Positions 53,692 to 63,500 of a DNA stretch of 64,000 bases are shown piece by piece. How positions within the stretch are numbered: position 1 is the stretch's first letter; every line of letters begins with the position of its first letter. The notes beneath the pieces were generated by a model, which saw only the letters and a program-made list of their open reading frames with translations, was not told the origin of the DNA and ran no database searches. Position numbers and translations under genes: made by a program. Origin of the DNA: JAFMDF01 sp965222705 (GTDB lineage: Bacteria; Bacteroidota; Bacteroidia; Chitinophagales; Saprospiraceae); assembly GCA_965222705.1 (NCBI GenBank), contig CBDCUO010000049.1, positions 164,579 to 228,578 of the forward strand, read 5' to 3'.

Positions 53692-55887
53692 ATGACTTTA
53701 GTAAAAACAAAATATAACAGACGATCCTTCTTAAAAGCATCTACCGTTGCAGGTGGCGGCATGGTATTGGGCTTTAGTTGGCTGGCCTCCTGCAAGCCTA
53801 GTCCAGAACAAATTAAAAGCATGCCCCAGGAATGGTTTGATATCAATGCTTTTTTAAAAATAGGCGATAATGGCATTGTAACTATTATGTCCCCTAATCC
53901 CGAAATTGGACAAAACGTAAAAACAGCCATGCCGATGATTGTCGCTGAAGAACTGGATGTAGATTGGAAAGATGTAGTCGTTGAGCAAGCGGGGTTAGAT
54001 ACAAAAAAATACACCCGCCAATTAGCTGGCGGTAGTCAATCCATTCGTCAAGGTTGGCAAAGCTTACGAATGGCGGGGGCTACTGCTAGAAGATTACTCC
54101 TCGAAGCAGCCGCTAAACAATGGGAAGTGCCCGTTGGCGAATTGAGCACTGAAAATGGGGTCATTCATCATAAAAATAGTGGAAAATCTATGGGATATGG
54201 TGTTATTGCATCCGCTGCAGCGGACATAGAAATACCAGAAGAAATTCAACTAAAAGACCCAAAAGATTTCAAAATAATTGGAACAGATCGAAAAAACGTG
54301 GACGCTTTAAAAATTGTAACAGGCGCACCACTTTTTGGCTTGGATATTCAGCGAGAGGGCCTGCTAATTGCCATGATCGAGCATCCGCCTGCATTTGGCA
54401 TGAAACTAAAATCTGTAGATGCAGAAAAAGCAAAAGCCATGCCTGGCATCAAAGATGTCATCACCATTAACACCTTACCAGAAGGTTTAGAAAAGCAATG
54501 GTCAGATGTCAATGCTTTTACAGAACTCGTAGCGGTCGTTGGTAATACGACCTGGGAAGTAATGCAAGCCAAACAGGCTTTAAATATTGAATGGGAAAAG
54601 GTCGCAGATTTTGAAAGTAGTGAAGATCACGAGGCTTCTTTGAAAAAATTAGTCGCCCAAGAACAAAAAAAACCTGCCAGAAAAGATGGCGATCCCGAAG
54701 GAGCTTTCAAAAAAGCTGCCAAAATCATAGAAAGGACCTATAATGCGCCCTTCCTGGCTCATAATACCATGGAGCCAATGAATTTTTTCGCCAATGTAAC
54801 GGCTGATAAAGTAGAACTGGAAGGTCCTATTCAAACGCCCGAATTTGCTCGAAAAACGGTGGCTAAGTTGTGTGATGTAGAAGAAGATCAGGTATCCATT
54901 ATGATGACCCGAATGGGGGGCGGGTTTGGACGGCGACTATACGGACATTTTGTAATGGAAGCGGCCTTGATTTCCAAGCAAATAGGCGCACCTATAAAAT
55001 TGGTTTATTCCAGAGAAGACGATATGACACAGGGAACCTATCGCCCTGCCTACAAAGTCACTTACCGTGCTGCTTTGGATAAAAATAATAATTTAATTGG
55101 CTTCCATGTAAGAGGAGCGGGTACACATGGCAGCCCTGTTTTTGCCAATCGATTTCCTGCAGGAACCGTAGATAATTATCTGGCAGAAACCCATAGGAAA
55201 CCTTCCAATATTTCTACGGGTGCCTGGAGAGCTCCGCGCTCTAATTTTATTGCTTCTGCCGAGCAATCCTTTTTGGATGAAGTGGCAGAGGCAGTAGGAA
55301 AAGACCCCATAGATTTCAGGCTAGAATTGTTTGATCGGGCAATTAAAAATCCAGTTGGTGAAAGAAATGATTACGATGCAGAGCGATATGCGGGCGTTTT
55401 AAAATTGGTTAAAGAAAAATCAGGTTGGAATAAAGAAACGCCGGGCGTTTATCGCGGTGTTTCTGCTTATTTTTGTCATAATTCTTATGTCGCACAAGTT
55501 GTGGATGTAATTATGACGGATAATCGCCCAAAGGTGAAGAAGGTTTGGTGCGCGGTTGATTGCGGTATTGTTGTCAATCCCGTAAGTGCTTTGAATCAGA
55601 TTGAAGGTGGCATTGTTGACGGTATTGGACATGCTATGTATAGTGCCATGACTTTTAAAGATGGCAAACCACAGCAAAACAACTTCAATAGCTACCGTTT
55701 GATTCGTCAGAGTGAAGCACCATTAGAAATAGAAACGCATTTTGTCAATAATGGCATTGACCCAACTGGCTTGGGAGAGCCTTCTCTCCCGCCGATTGCG
55801 GCAGCACTTGCCAATGCCATGTACAAAGCGACCGGAGAACGCCTAGACAGCCAACCATTTATCAGCAATGAAAAAATATTGGGCTAG
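53692..55887 (+). CDS. Molybdenum hydroxylase large subunit (IorB-like aldehyde/isoquinoline oxidoreductase)
   Basis: This is a 731-residue molybdopterin-cytosine-dinucleotide subunit from ATG 53692, where a Tat signal begins (NRRSFLKASTVAGGG). An upstream in-frame TTG at 53662 is less likely. MGGGFGRRLYGHF marks the cofactor domain, and GLGEPSLPPIAAALANA contains the expected catalytic Glu. The pair is likely exported folded through Tat and oxidises an N-heterocycle or aldehyde in the periplasm. The true substrate is not readable. Confidence 0.9.
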   Translation: MTLVKTKYNRRSFLKASTVAGGGMVLGFSWLASCKPSPEQIKSMPQEWFDINAFLKIGDNGIVTIMSPNPEIGQNVKTAMPMIVAEELDVDWKDVVVEQAGLDTKKYTRQLAGGSQSIRQGWQSLRMAGATARRLLLEAAAKQWEVPVGELSTENGVIHHKNSGKSMGYGVIASAAADIEIPEEIQLKDPKDFKIIGTDRKNVDALKIVTGAPLFGLDIQREGLLIAMIEHPPAFGMKLKSVDAEKAKAMPGIKDVITINTLPEGLEKQWSDVNAFTELVAVVGNTTWEVMQAKQALNIEWEKVADFESSEDHEASLKKLVAQEQKKPARKDGDPEGAFKKAAKIIERTYNAPFLAHNTMEPMNFFANVTADKVELEGPIQTPEFARKTVAKLCDVEEDQVSIMMTRMGGGFGRRLYGHFVMEAALISKQIGAPIKLVYSREDDMTQGTYRPAYKVTYRAALDKNNNLIGFHVRGAGTHGSPVFANRFPAGTVDNYLAETHRKPSNISTGAWRAPRSNFIASAEQSFLDEVAEAVGKDPIDFRLELFDRAIKNPVGERNDYDAERYAGVLKLVKEKSGWNKETPGVYRGVSAYFCHNSYVAQVVDVIMTDNRPKVKKVWCAVDCGIVVNPVSALNQIEGGIVDGIGHAMYSAMTFKDGKPQQNNFNSYRLIRQSEAPLEIETHFVNNGIDPTGLGEPSLPPIAAALANAMYKATGERLDSQPFISNEKILG

Positions 55888-55936
55888 ATACGTTTTCCAG
55901 CAAATATAATGCGGCTGAAATCGGCCGCATTTTCCT

Positions 55937-56008
55937 GGTCCCTTAGTTCAACGGATAGAATAGCGGTTTCCTAAACCGTAGATGGTGGTTCGATTCCACC
56001 AGGGACTA
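55937..56008 (+). tRNA. tRNA-Arg(CCT)
   Basis: The full cloverleaf is visible: acceptor GGTCCCT with AGGGACT (first pair G-U), D arm GTTC...GAAT, anticodon stem GCGGT/ACCGT around TTCCTAA with anticodon CCT, and T arm GGTGG TTCGATT CCACC. CCA is not encoded. A tyrosine recombinase gene follows 148 bp later, so the 3' end is a likely attachment site. Confidence 0.95.
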
Positions 56009-56155
56009 CTTTTAATTCATCTTAAACTTACTTAGATTTATTTAAACTGTAAAATCAATGATTTATGCAGTTTTTTATCTTTTAAACTTAATTAAATAAT
56101 CTTAAATTTACTATTTTGTGTACCCCAATAAGAATCCCAAACAAAAAAATCGAAA

Positions 56156-57334
56156 ATGGGGTACACAAGCATCAAAATTGCTGCACGAAAAGATAGAGCT
56201 AGAAATGGACTATTGCCGATCTATCTATACTTCTCTCAAAACAGAAAAAGAAACAAAATAGCACTAGGGAAAAAAGTGCCGGAAAAAAGCTGGATAGGTA
56301 TCGCACCCAATTGGGTCAAAGAGCGAGGGGCTGGCGCATACCCTAATGCAAAAGCACTCAACTATTACTTTTCTAAACAGTTGGCAAAAGCAAATAAGAT
56401 ATTACTAGATGCTGAAAATAATGACGATGTCCTAAGTTTTGCGGCATTCAAAAAGCGATTTCTTAGAAAGAAATATGTCTCTTGGAAAGACTTGCATGAG
56501 GATTATATCAGCAGAAAAAAATCCAAAAAACATGACTTAAGTCCCCATACGATAAGAAGGCAAAAAAGCTATATGAACAATGTATTGAACTACGCCCCGC
56601 AAGCCAATGTAAAAGACATTGACTTATTTTGGATTCAGCGATACGCAAAATATATGTACGAAAAGAGGAATAATGGAGACCTCACCATCTACAAAAATCT
56701 CAAATACATCCAAGGCATCTGCGACGAAGCTATCCGGCAAGGACTACTGCGACAAGACCCTTTCGAGAAATACCTATTCAGTTATAGCATTAACGAAAAA
56801 CCTGCCCTGACAATCGGGGAGGTCAAGCGAATGTACGCACTCTGGCAGTCGAAGGCTATTAAAGAGCGGCTCCATAAGGTTTTGACCTATTTTCTGTTTC
56901 AGTGCTATACCGGCATTGACTACGGAGATTTAAAAGACCTGGACTATAAAGATTTCACAGAAATAAATGGAAAAAAATGCTTAAAACGCAAGCGGTGTAA
57001 AAATGAAAACCCCTATATTGTACCTTTGGGAGCAGCAGCCTTGTACATTGTGGGTGACATAGAAGGAACCGGAAAGGTTTTTCAACCCCTAACAAACCAA
57101 AAATATAATGAAGCCCTAAAGGAAATTGCAGCCATACTTGGTTTTCACAAAAAATTGACGACCCATATTGCTCGACACACCTTTGCAAGTGTGCTGGCAA
57201 ATAATGGCGTAAGAGAAGAAATCATAAGGCAGTATCTTGGGCAAAAAACTTTGCGAATCACCGCCCACTACACTAAGTATGAAATAGATACCTTAATCAA
57301 TGAATTCAAGTATGAGCATGAGAAAGATCACTAG
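56156..57334 (+). CDS. Tyrosine recombinase (integrase) of a mobile element
   Basis: This is a 392-residue integrase with an N-terminal arm-binding domain, a SAM-like core-binding domain (about 105-215) and a catalytic domain. His337 and Arg340 (THIARHTF) and the nucleophile Tyr372 (AHYTKY) are present. The first catalytic Arg is not seen: the usual TGLR block reads YTGIDYGDL. The late LGH reads LGQ (361-363). Loss of the first Arg is known from Bacteroides conjugative-element integrases. It lies just after tRNA-Arg, the presumed integration site. Confidence 0.92.
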   Translation: MGYTSIKIAARKDRARNGLLPIYLYFSQNRKRNKIALGKKVPEKSWIGIAPNWVKERGAGAYPNAKALNYYFSKQLAKANKILLDAENNDDVLSFAAFKKRFLRKKYVSWKDLHEDYISRKKSKKHDLSPHTIRRQKSYMNNVLNYAPQANVKDIDLFWIQRYAKYMYEKRNNGDLTIYKNLKYIQGICDEAIRQGLLRQDPFEKYLFSYSINEKPALTIGEVKRMYALWQSKAIKERLHKVLTYFLFQCYTGIDYGDLKDLDYKDFTEINGKKCLKRKRCKNENPYIVPLGAAALYIVGDIEGTGKVFQPLTNQKYNEALKEIAAILGFHKKLTTHIARHTFASVLANNGVREEIIRQYLGQKTLRITAHYTKYEIDTLINEFKYEHEKDH

Positions 57335-57581
57335 GGAAGATCAACTAAAGATAGACAACGTATCGGATCGAATGCGAGAAATATTAGTCGAAGCTCGAAA
57401 GGCTGGTAACATGGATCGGCAGGAATTGGCGCACCTACTAGGTATCCACCCCTCTAGCGCCATGCGCCTAGAGAAAGGTTCCTTCAAAATGACCATAGAC
57501 TACTATTTAAAGCTGTGCATTGTCTATGACCTTGACCCAGTGCTGACGCTTCAAAAAGCAATACTTACCGCTAAACCCTAA
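57300..57581 (+). CDS. Small XRE-type helix-turn-helix protein
   Basis: This is a protein of up to 93 residues overlapping the integrase 3' end. Candidate starts are ATG 57300, 57312 and 57318; the last (MRKITREDQLK) gives 87 residues. The HTH reads MDRQELAHLLGIHPSSAMRLEKG, typical of Cro/CI-like regulators, with a short C-terminal helix. Coupled to the integrase, it may regulate excision or the element's genes. Confidence 0.8.
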   Translation: MNSSMSMRKITREDQLKIDNVSDRMREILVEARKAGNMDRQELAHLLGIHPSSAMRLEKGSFKMTIDYYLKLCIVYDLDPVLTLQKAILTAKP

Positions 57582-57623
57582 AGCCCACCTTCCTTTCCCT
57601 AAACTCGTACTTTCTTACGCAAC

Positions 57624-57655
57624 AAAAAAGGCAAGCTATATGAGCCTGCCTTTCA
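57624..57655. terminator. Bidirectional terminator between convergent genes
   Basis: AAAGGCA with TGCCTTT, plus inner GCT/AGC, forms a hairpin with A and T tracts on the two sides. It can end both the HTH transcript and the leftward operon. Confidence 0.65.
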
Positions 57656-57680
57656 TCATATATGGCATTCAAAAAAAACG

Positions 57681-59336
57681 TTACCTTTCGGTCGCTTTTA
57701 GCTGGCTGGCTGCTTTGGATAGGGATTCGCCGTATCCTAGCCCTTCTTTTTTTCGGATTCGGTCGGCGGCTACTCGCAGCACTTCCATTTGGTCGGGTAG
57801 GATGTCCAATTTTCTGGCGAGATTGCCGCATTTTTCATAGACATACTTGTACTTTTTCCTTTGTGCCTGACTGCAATTGCCGTCTTTTTGGCATTTATAC
57901 AATTCTACATAAACCTTCATGCAGTTTTTGTAGCGAGTCGTTCCGCCTGTGGTATAGATTCGCTTGAGGTCCGTCTGCTTGACAACCCTTTTGAGTTGCT
58001 GCGGCTTGGGAATATCATCGCCGTTGAGTCGGGTGAGCTTAAAGCTGTCCAAGCATAGGCTATAAGTATATTCAGGCGAGGAGAACCATCCTTTTTTATG
58101 GTGCTTTATTTTGACAATAATATTATCCTCTGCCTTGCCAATGGTCTGATAAATCCCTGTTATTTCGTCACCTACCTCCCAAATGCCTTTACGGCGTATG
58201 CCGTGAAATTCATAGGCATTTTTCTCTAAAAAAGACATGACTTTAGCGACTATCTCGGCAGCCTCGTATTCTTCAGGCTTGCATTTGCGTTTCGTCTTGC
58301 GTGGCGGTTTTTTACTCTTACTATCTTTGGCAGAAGGCTTTGCCGGTGCTTCTTTTTTATCGTCTGACATGGACGAACCAGTAACAACAGCTATGGCACT
58401 CTCTACTACATCTACTGTCCCCTTAGCTGTATCTACCAATACGTTCGGTGCTTCTTTGTTGGTGGAGGCAGGGGCAGGTTTGGGAGCAGTTGTTTTTTTG
58501 CGCCTACGGGCAGCCCGTTTGGCAGCATTGGACTTTTTGAATAGCGCTACGGCTTTGTCTTTTTCTCCCGTCAATTCGTCCACTTTTTTGCGGAGGAAGG
58601 CAATTTCCTTGTCCTTCTCACTAGCGGTTTCCTTGCGGACGTAAGTATCCGAAAATGTGCCTTGTCTAAGGTGTTTTTCTGCCATTGTGGCGGTCAGCAC
58701 TTTGGTCGGGTAGCCGTCCTCGTTGATGAGTATCACATCGCCTTTATGAGCTACTTTCTTCACTTCTACCGTTATATCTTTATCGGCGATCCATTTTTTG
58801 AAGGTCTGTGCTACGACCACATCCTCCAAACCTTCATATTGCTCTTTAGGCAATTTTTCTCGCCAAGTCATTTTTACAACTTTGGGCTTATTGACCTTCA
58901 TTTCTACGACATCTCCTGCTTTTACTTTAGGTTTCTTCGCGGCTTTTTCAGGCTTTTCTCGCAGCAGCGAATCCACCGTGCTTTCCTTGACATAGCTCTG
59001 GGTGTCGGATAGCTGATAGAGGGGGGATTTTCCTTTCTTGCGGGCATTAATGATTTCTACCTTGCCGCCGTGACTGCGGTAGAAGGTGTCGCCGACTTTA
59101 TATCTAGCACTAGCTGCCGATTTGGGTGCGGTGGCTTTAGGCGGTTTGCTTTTGTCGGTTTTGGCTAGTGCCTTTTCGATGAGATCGTACAACAAATCAT
59201 CGTTTTCCTTGATTTCGTCCACATAGAAGTCCTCGTCAAAGTCGAGGGTATCTGTTTTTAGTGCTTTGTATTGCGCTTGCAAGTCATCGGGCAATTGTTG
59301 GACTTGGGTGGCGGTTAATTTTTTATTTTTGAACAT
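57681..59336 (-). CDS. Lysine-rich hypothetical protein of the mobile element
   Basis: This is a 551-residue protein from ATG 59336 (MFKNKKLTATQVQQL). I do not recognise the family. Three compact segments (about 75-130, 155-265 and 370-460), each with a KVGD/KGD-type beta start, are joined by low-complexity Ala/Lys/Pro/Ser linkers. A Cys-containing helical end (CMKVYVELYKCQKDGNC) precedes a basic C-terminus. The middle contains RAARRRKKT. The segments may be nucleic-acid-binding beta barrels. It is last in the leftward run after the clamp-like and helicase genes. Confidence 0.75.
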   Translation of the reverse strand: MFKNKKLTATQVQQLPDDLQAQYKALKTDTLDFDEDFYVDEIKENDDLLYDLIEKALAKTDKSKPPKATAPKSAASARYKVGDTFYRSHGGKVEIINARKKGKSPLYQLSDTQSYVKESTVDSLLREKPEKAAKKPKVKAGDVVEMKVNKPKVVKMTWREKLPKEQYEGLEDVVVAQTFKKWIADKDITVEVKKVAHKGDVILINEDGYPTKVLTATMAEKHLRQGTFSDTYVRKETASEKDKEIAFLRKKVDELTGEKDKAVALFKKSNAAKRAARRRKKTTAPKPAPASTNKEAPNVLVDTAKGTVDVVESAIAVVTGSSMSDDKKEAPAKPSAKDSKSKKPPRKTKRKCKPEEYEAAEIVAKVMSFLEKNAYEFHGIRRKGIWEVGDEITGIYQTIGKAEDNIIVKIKHHKKGWFSSPEYTYSLCLDSFKLTRLNGDDIPKPQQLKRVVKQTDLKRIYTTGGTTRYKNCMKVYVELYKCQKDGNCSQAQRKKYKYVYEKCGNLARKLDILPDQMEVLRVAADRIRKKEGLGYGESLSKAASQLKATER

Positions 59337-59405
59337 GGTATAATGGTTTATTTTTATAAAAATCGTTGTCGTCATTTATATAGTCCTCTGGTGGTCGTTC
59401 CTTTT

Positions 59406-60506
59406 TCATGCGGCTGATTTTTTTAGTTTCAATATTCTAATTCTCGCAGCCGCTTTTGCTTTGGCGATTAGGATTTTTTTAGCTTTGGCATCTGGTTGTT
59501 TGATTGGCGAAGCTGGAGCGAAAGACACGGCTTTTTTTGCTCTTTTCCAAAAGAAAAAAGTGCCTTTATCCAGGTCATACACAGGGTCGGAAAGGGTCAT
59601 ATTTTTTTCAAATTCTGTGTATGAATCATCCCGACCAATAGCCATAGGCATCAATAGCACGAAGGATTCTTCTAGCTTGCTTATTTGCTCAATACTGGCA
59701 TTAGATGCAGATATGATGACAGGACGATGTGGAGATTCCAGCCAAATCTTTGCTTGTGATTGTCCCAGTTTTGCCATTGCCTCCAAAGCGGAGAGCAGAT
59801 TGGCATAAGCATCAATAACAAGATATTTTTTATCGCCACAAACAAAATTCAAGCGAACATCACCGCCCCTCCTGATGCCATTATTTTCAAGCGTGTGAAT
59901 TAGGTCTCGCATCTTGGCAATGTCCAACAAAAAGGTATCGTATGTCGTGTCTGTTTTGGGGATAATATTTTGGTAATCGGGAAATTTCCAATCGTTGTAC
60001 TCCAATTCTCCGCTATTGGACTGAAAGCATTTTCGGGTCATGCAATAGGTCCCTTTTTTATTGGCGATTTTGGGCAAAAAAACTAGCTTAATGGCATTGG
60101 TCGCCACGATGCCCTTGTCGTCAAAGTGGACTCCGAGCATGCTTAACTGCGAAGACTCTGCCCCCACAAAGGGCTTGACCAAATCTATCAGCATAGGGTC
60201 TTGGGGATGAGCTTGATAAGCTCGCAAGTCTTTTATCTTTCGAGGTTTGGCTTTGGGCAATAAGTTCCAAAGATTCGTATCCAAATTTCTAAAAAAAGCC
60301 AATAATTTGTCTTCTGCTATATCATCCAAGCAAACGCAAGGACGCTTGGACTTGTGCTTGATCTGTTTTCGATACTCGAAAAAATCCTTCAACTTGGAGC
60401 TATCCTTACTGACAACTTTTTCAAAAAACTCAATAAGCAGTTCATTGGCTATTCCATAATCGCCCTTTCCCAGAGCAGTTTCTATTTTACTTTTTAATTC
60501 TTTCAT
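59406..60506 (-). CDS. DnaN-like DNA sliding clamp homologue with C-terminal Lys/Arg/Leu tail
   Basis: This is a 366-residue protein. After a helical N-terminus (1-95), clamp hallmarks appear in order: LSMLGVHFDDKGIVATNAIKL (121-141, like the VATDGHRL strand), WKFPDYQNIIPK (173-184, like the FPDYxxVIPK block), a LLSALEAM helix (238-244), and RPVIISAS ... SFVLLMPMAI (261-290, like the terminal LMPMRL strand). Normal clamps end there, but this one continues for 75 residues to a tail (341-366) shared with the helicase encoded upstream. The helicase TGA and this ATG overlap, so they are coupled. Homology is judged by motif order. Confidence 0.75.
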   Translation of the reverse strand: MKELKSKIETALGKGDYGIANELLIEFFEKVVSKDSSKLKDFFEYRKQIKHKSKRPCVCLDDIAEDKLLAFFRNLDTNLWNLLPKAKPRKIKDLRAYQAHPQDPMLIDLVKPFVGAESSQLSMLGVHFDDKGIVATNAIKLVFLPKIANKKGTYCMTRKCFQSNSGELEYNDWKFPDYQNIIPKTDTTYDTFLLDIAKMRDLIHTLENNGIRRGGDVRLNFVCGDKKYLVIDAYANLLSALEAMAKLGQSQAKIWLESPHRPVIISASNASIEQISKLEESFVLLMPMAIGRDDSYTEFEKNMTLSDPVYDLDKGTFFFWKRAKKAVSFAPASPIKQPDAKAKKILIAKAKAAARIRILKLKKSAA

Positions 60507-63500
60507 CAGGCAGCTAGTTTTTTTAGTTTTAGCAGGCGGAGGCGAGCTTTGGCTTTTGCCTTAGCGATCAGGATTAGCTTGGCTTTATCGGATTTAACTA
60601 GATTTACTTGCTTTTCTTTTTTAATTTCCTCCACCCGCCCGTATATATCGCAGGTATGCACCCTAAATTTGCAATCTAGCAGATAATTTAGCCGAGCAAA
60701 TTCTATCACCCGTTCTGTCACGGGTTTTTTATTGGCATTTTCTCTTTCCTTTTCCTCAATGATCCGCATTAGTATCTTCTCCTGGTTTTCTTTAGAAAGC
60801 AGTTGTGCGAGGTCTGCATTGAGTTTGTCCAGTCGAGCCTGATATTGCCCGACCATGATAGAAGTATTGTCCGAAAGGGACAGTTTGTTTTTACTTAGAA
60901 TGGTATCTTCTATTTTTTTGAGTCGCTTGGCGTATTTTTTATGCTGGTCGAGGCTGCTCTTCAGGTCGAGAGCGGAGTAGTAACTTTTGAGTTGGGCATA
61001 GCGGCTGACGATGCGATAGACAGACTTAATATCCGACACTTTCATCTTTTTGAATGCAGCGATTGATTCGGACTTAGTGCTATAAGACAAGCCTGTCGGG
61101 TTCGTTATTGCCTCATGCGCCCAGCTTCGGAGCAAGCTCGTTAGCTTGGCGTATTCCTCCTTCATACTTTCGGCTTGCTGCAAATCCTTTAGGTCGCCTT
61201 CGGCGATAGCTATTTCTGCTTTTAGGCTTTGGGTGGCTTCCTCTATTTCAAATCGGGCAAGTTCTTTGGGGTCATTAATCAAGCCTCGTTTGAGTTCTTC
61301 TGCATTGAGTTCGCTTTCCTCGAACATCTTGGTCTTGTTGGAGCGAGTCCATATACTGTTGAGGCGACTCATTTTCTCACTTAGTTTTTGCCAGGTAAAA
61401 ATATCCGAGCTATTTTCCATTAAGGGGACGACAAATCGGATATGACTGAACTTGTTGCCAAATCGCCAAATTCGCCCTTGCAATTGGTGAATGTCAGTAG
61501 GATTCCAGTCCAGATACAGGTCATATATGACGCTGCCATGCTTTTGCAAGTCCACGCCCTCCCGCATAGTGGAACTGCCGATGAGGACCTTTACCTTATT
61601 AGACAAAAAGTCTTCTTTTATACGTTCCCGCCTGCCCTTGCTTACGCCTCCATGAAAAATCTCGACTTCATTGCCTGAAAACCCTACTTTGGTCACTAAG
61701 TATTCTTTAATGTGCTTGAACCATTCTGTGCCTCTATCGGCATAGATAATTTGACCGGACACAGGCGTGCCGTTATCCTCATGGTACTGCTTTATGGTCT
61801 GAATACAATCGAGCGTATATTTGATTTTTGGGCTGCCTTCCGCAAAGGTCTTTGCATCTATCTTCCCGACTTCGTACATGGGCTTTCCGCCAAGGTTCAG
61901 GGCATAAGGGGAGAAGGTGACGATACGAGCTGCATTGAGCGCAATCAGAACTTGCCCCGGCACATTGCCCTTTTCGTCTTCATGATAATATTGACTCAAT
62001 AGGCTGTCCTTTCGCACGGACTTATCTTTGCTCGCAAATTTGGTGATTTCGTTCATCCACTTGTTTTGCTCGGCAGTAGGAATAAGTTTGGTTTCCACTT
62101 GATAGTCCAAGTCCAGCGGAATGCCTTTGTCATCGTACAATAGCGGCAAAATGACTTTTTCGGGACGCTGTATATTGGCTTCTTCACCCGTTTTGTAGCT
62201 AATGGAGCGAAAAATCATGGACTGCAAAACATCCAAATTATTATAGCCTCTAATGACGGCTTTGATGTCAAAATTACCCGCCGCTGTCCATACATCTTCG
62301 TAAGATTCATCAATGAATTTTTCGCAAAATTGAGCGAGATTATACACGTCAAAATCTTTCAAGCCCTCGTAGTCATAATGCGCCATCATAGAGTACACCT
62401 CCGTCGCTCGATTCGTGAAGGGCGTAGCTGTCAGCCCAAAGGTGTTGCGATTTTGATGCCTTCTGTGAATATAAGCATTGAGCATAAATAACTTTAAGGC
62501 TCTTGCAGATGGTTTGCTACCGGAGCCAGCAAAGAAATTTTTCTTTTCCCGCTCACCTCCGCTGTTAACATCGCCCTTTACATCCATAAACAGGTTGCGA
62601 AAATTGTGTGCCTCGTCCACGACAATGGCATCAATGCCCATTTCTTCAATATCTAATTCGGTATTCTTTAGGGCATTGTCTATCCAACTTTCAGCTTGCT
62701 GCTCAATGATCGCCTTGCTTCTGCCGCTTTCGCCCTGACTAATCATTTCTTTCAATCGCCGTGTGAGGGCGGATTCAGTGTCGGCAGAAAAGCCAATTTT
62801 CATCAAGCCTTCGTAAGTCACCATTGTTATCGAATATTCCGGCACGGTCAAGGCGATGCCATTTTTATCTCTCACACCGTCAATAATTCGAGTACCCAAA
62901 TTGTCGTAGTCATTGATCTTAATGTGTGGTAAAATACCTTCCGCTATCAAATCACCTGCTTTATGAAGAATCTTGCCCTTGGCATCTTTTATCGCTTTAT
63001 CTGCCCGGACGCCCACAATCTCCCCAATCCATTTTTTGATGACCTTTTGTGGCACGACCACTAACGGCCGCTTAAACAAGCCCTTCTCAAATCCGTCTGC
63101 TATACCAATAATCGCCGTCATGGTCTTACCTACGCCTACATCATAAGCAACAATACCCGTGCCTCTGTGATTCATGAAAGCGACCCCTTCCCTCTGGGCT
63201 GGCCGTATGCTCAATGTCCCGCCTTTGAACATACTCCCAACCGTAAAACCAATAGGGATTTTGTGGTATTCGACATCTTTATAATTATTGGTGGTAGAGT
63301 TCCAAAGATGAGCAATTTTTGCCTTATCGCTTTCGGTGAGGCTGGTCACCAGGAAGCGATCAAAGTGGTAAGTGCCGATGAGCGTTGTATTTCTACGGAT
63401 AGCTGCTTTTCGAGCCTTATCTGTCCCTCGGGGAAAACGCTCTTTGATCAGCCAATAATAATAAATATCATAGGCGGAGCTATACTTCTTATCTATGGTC

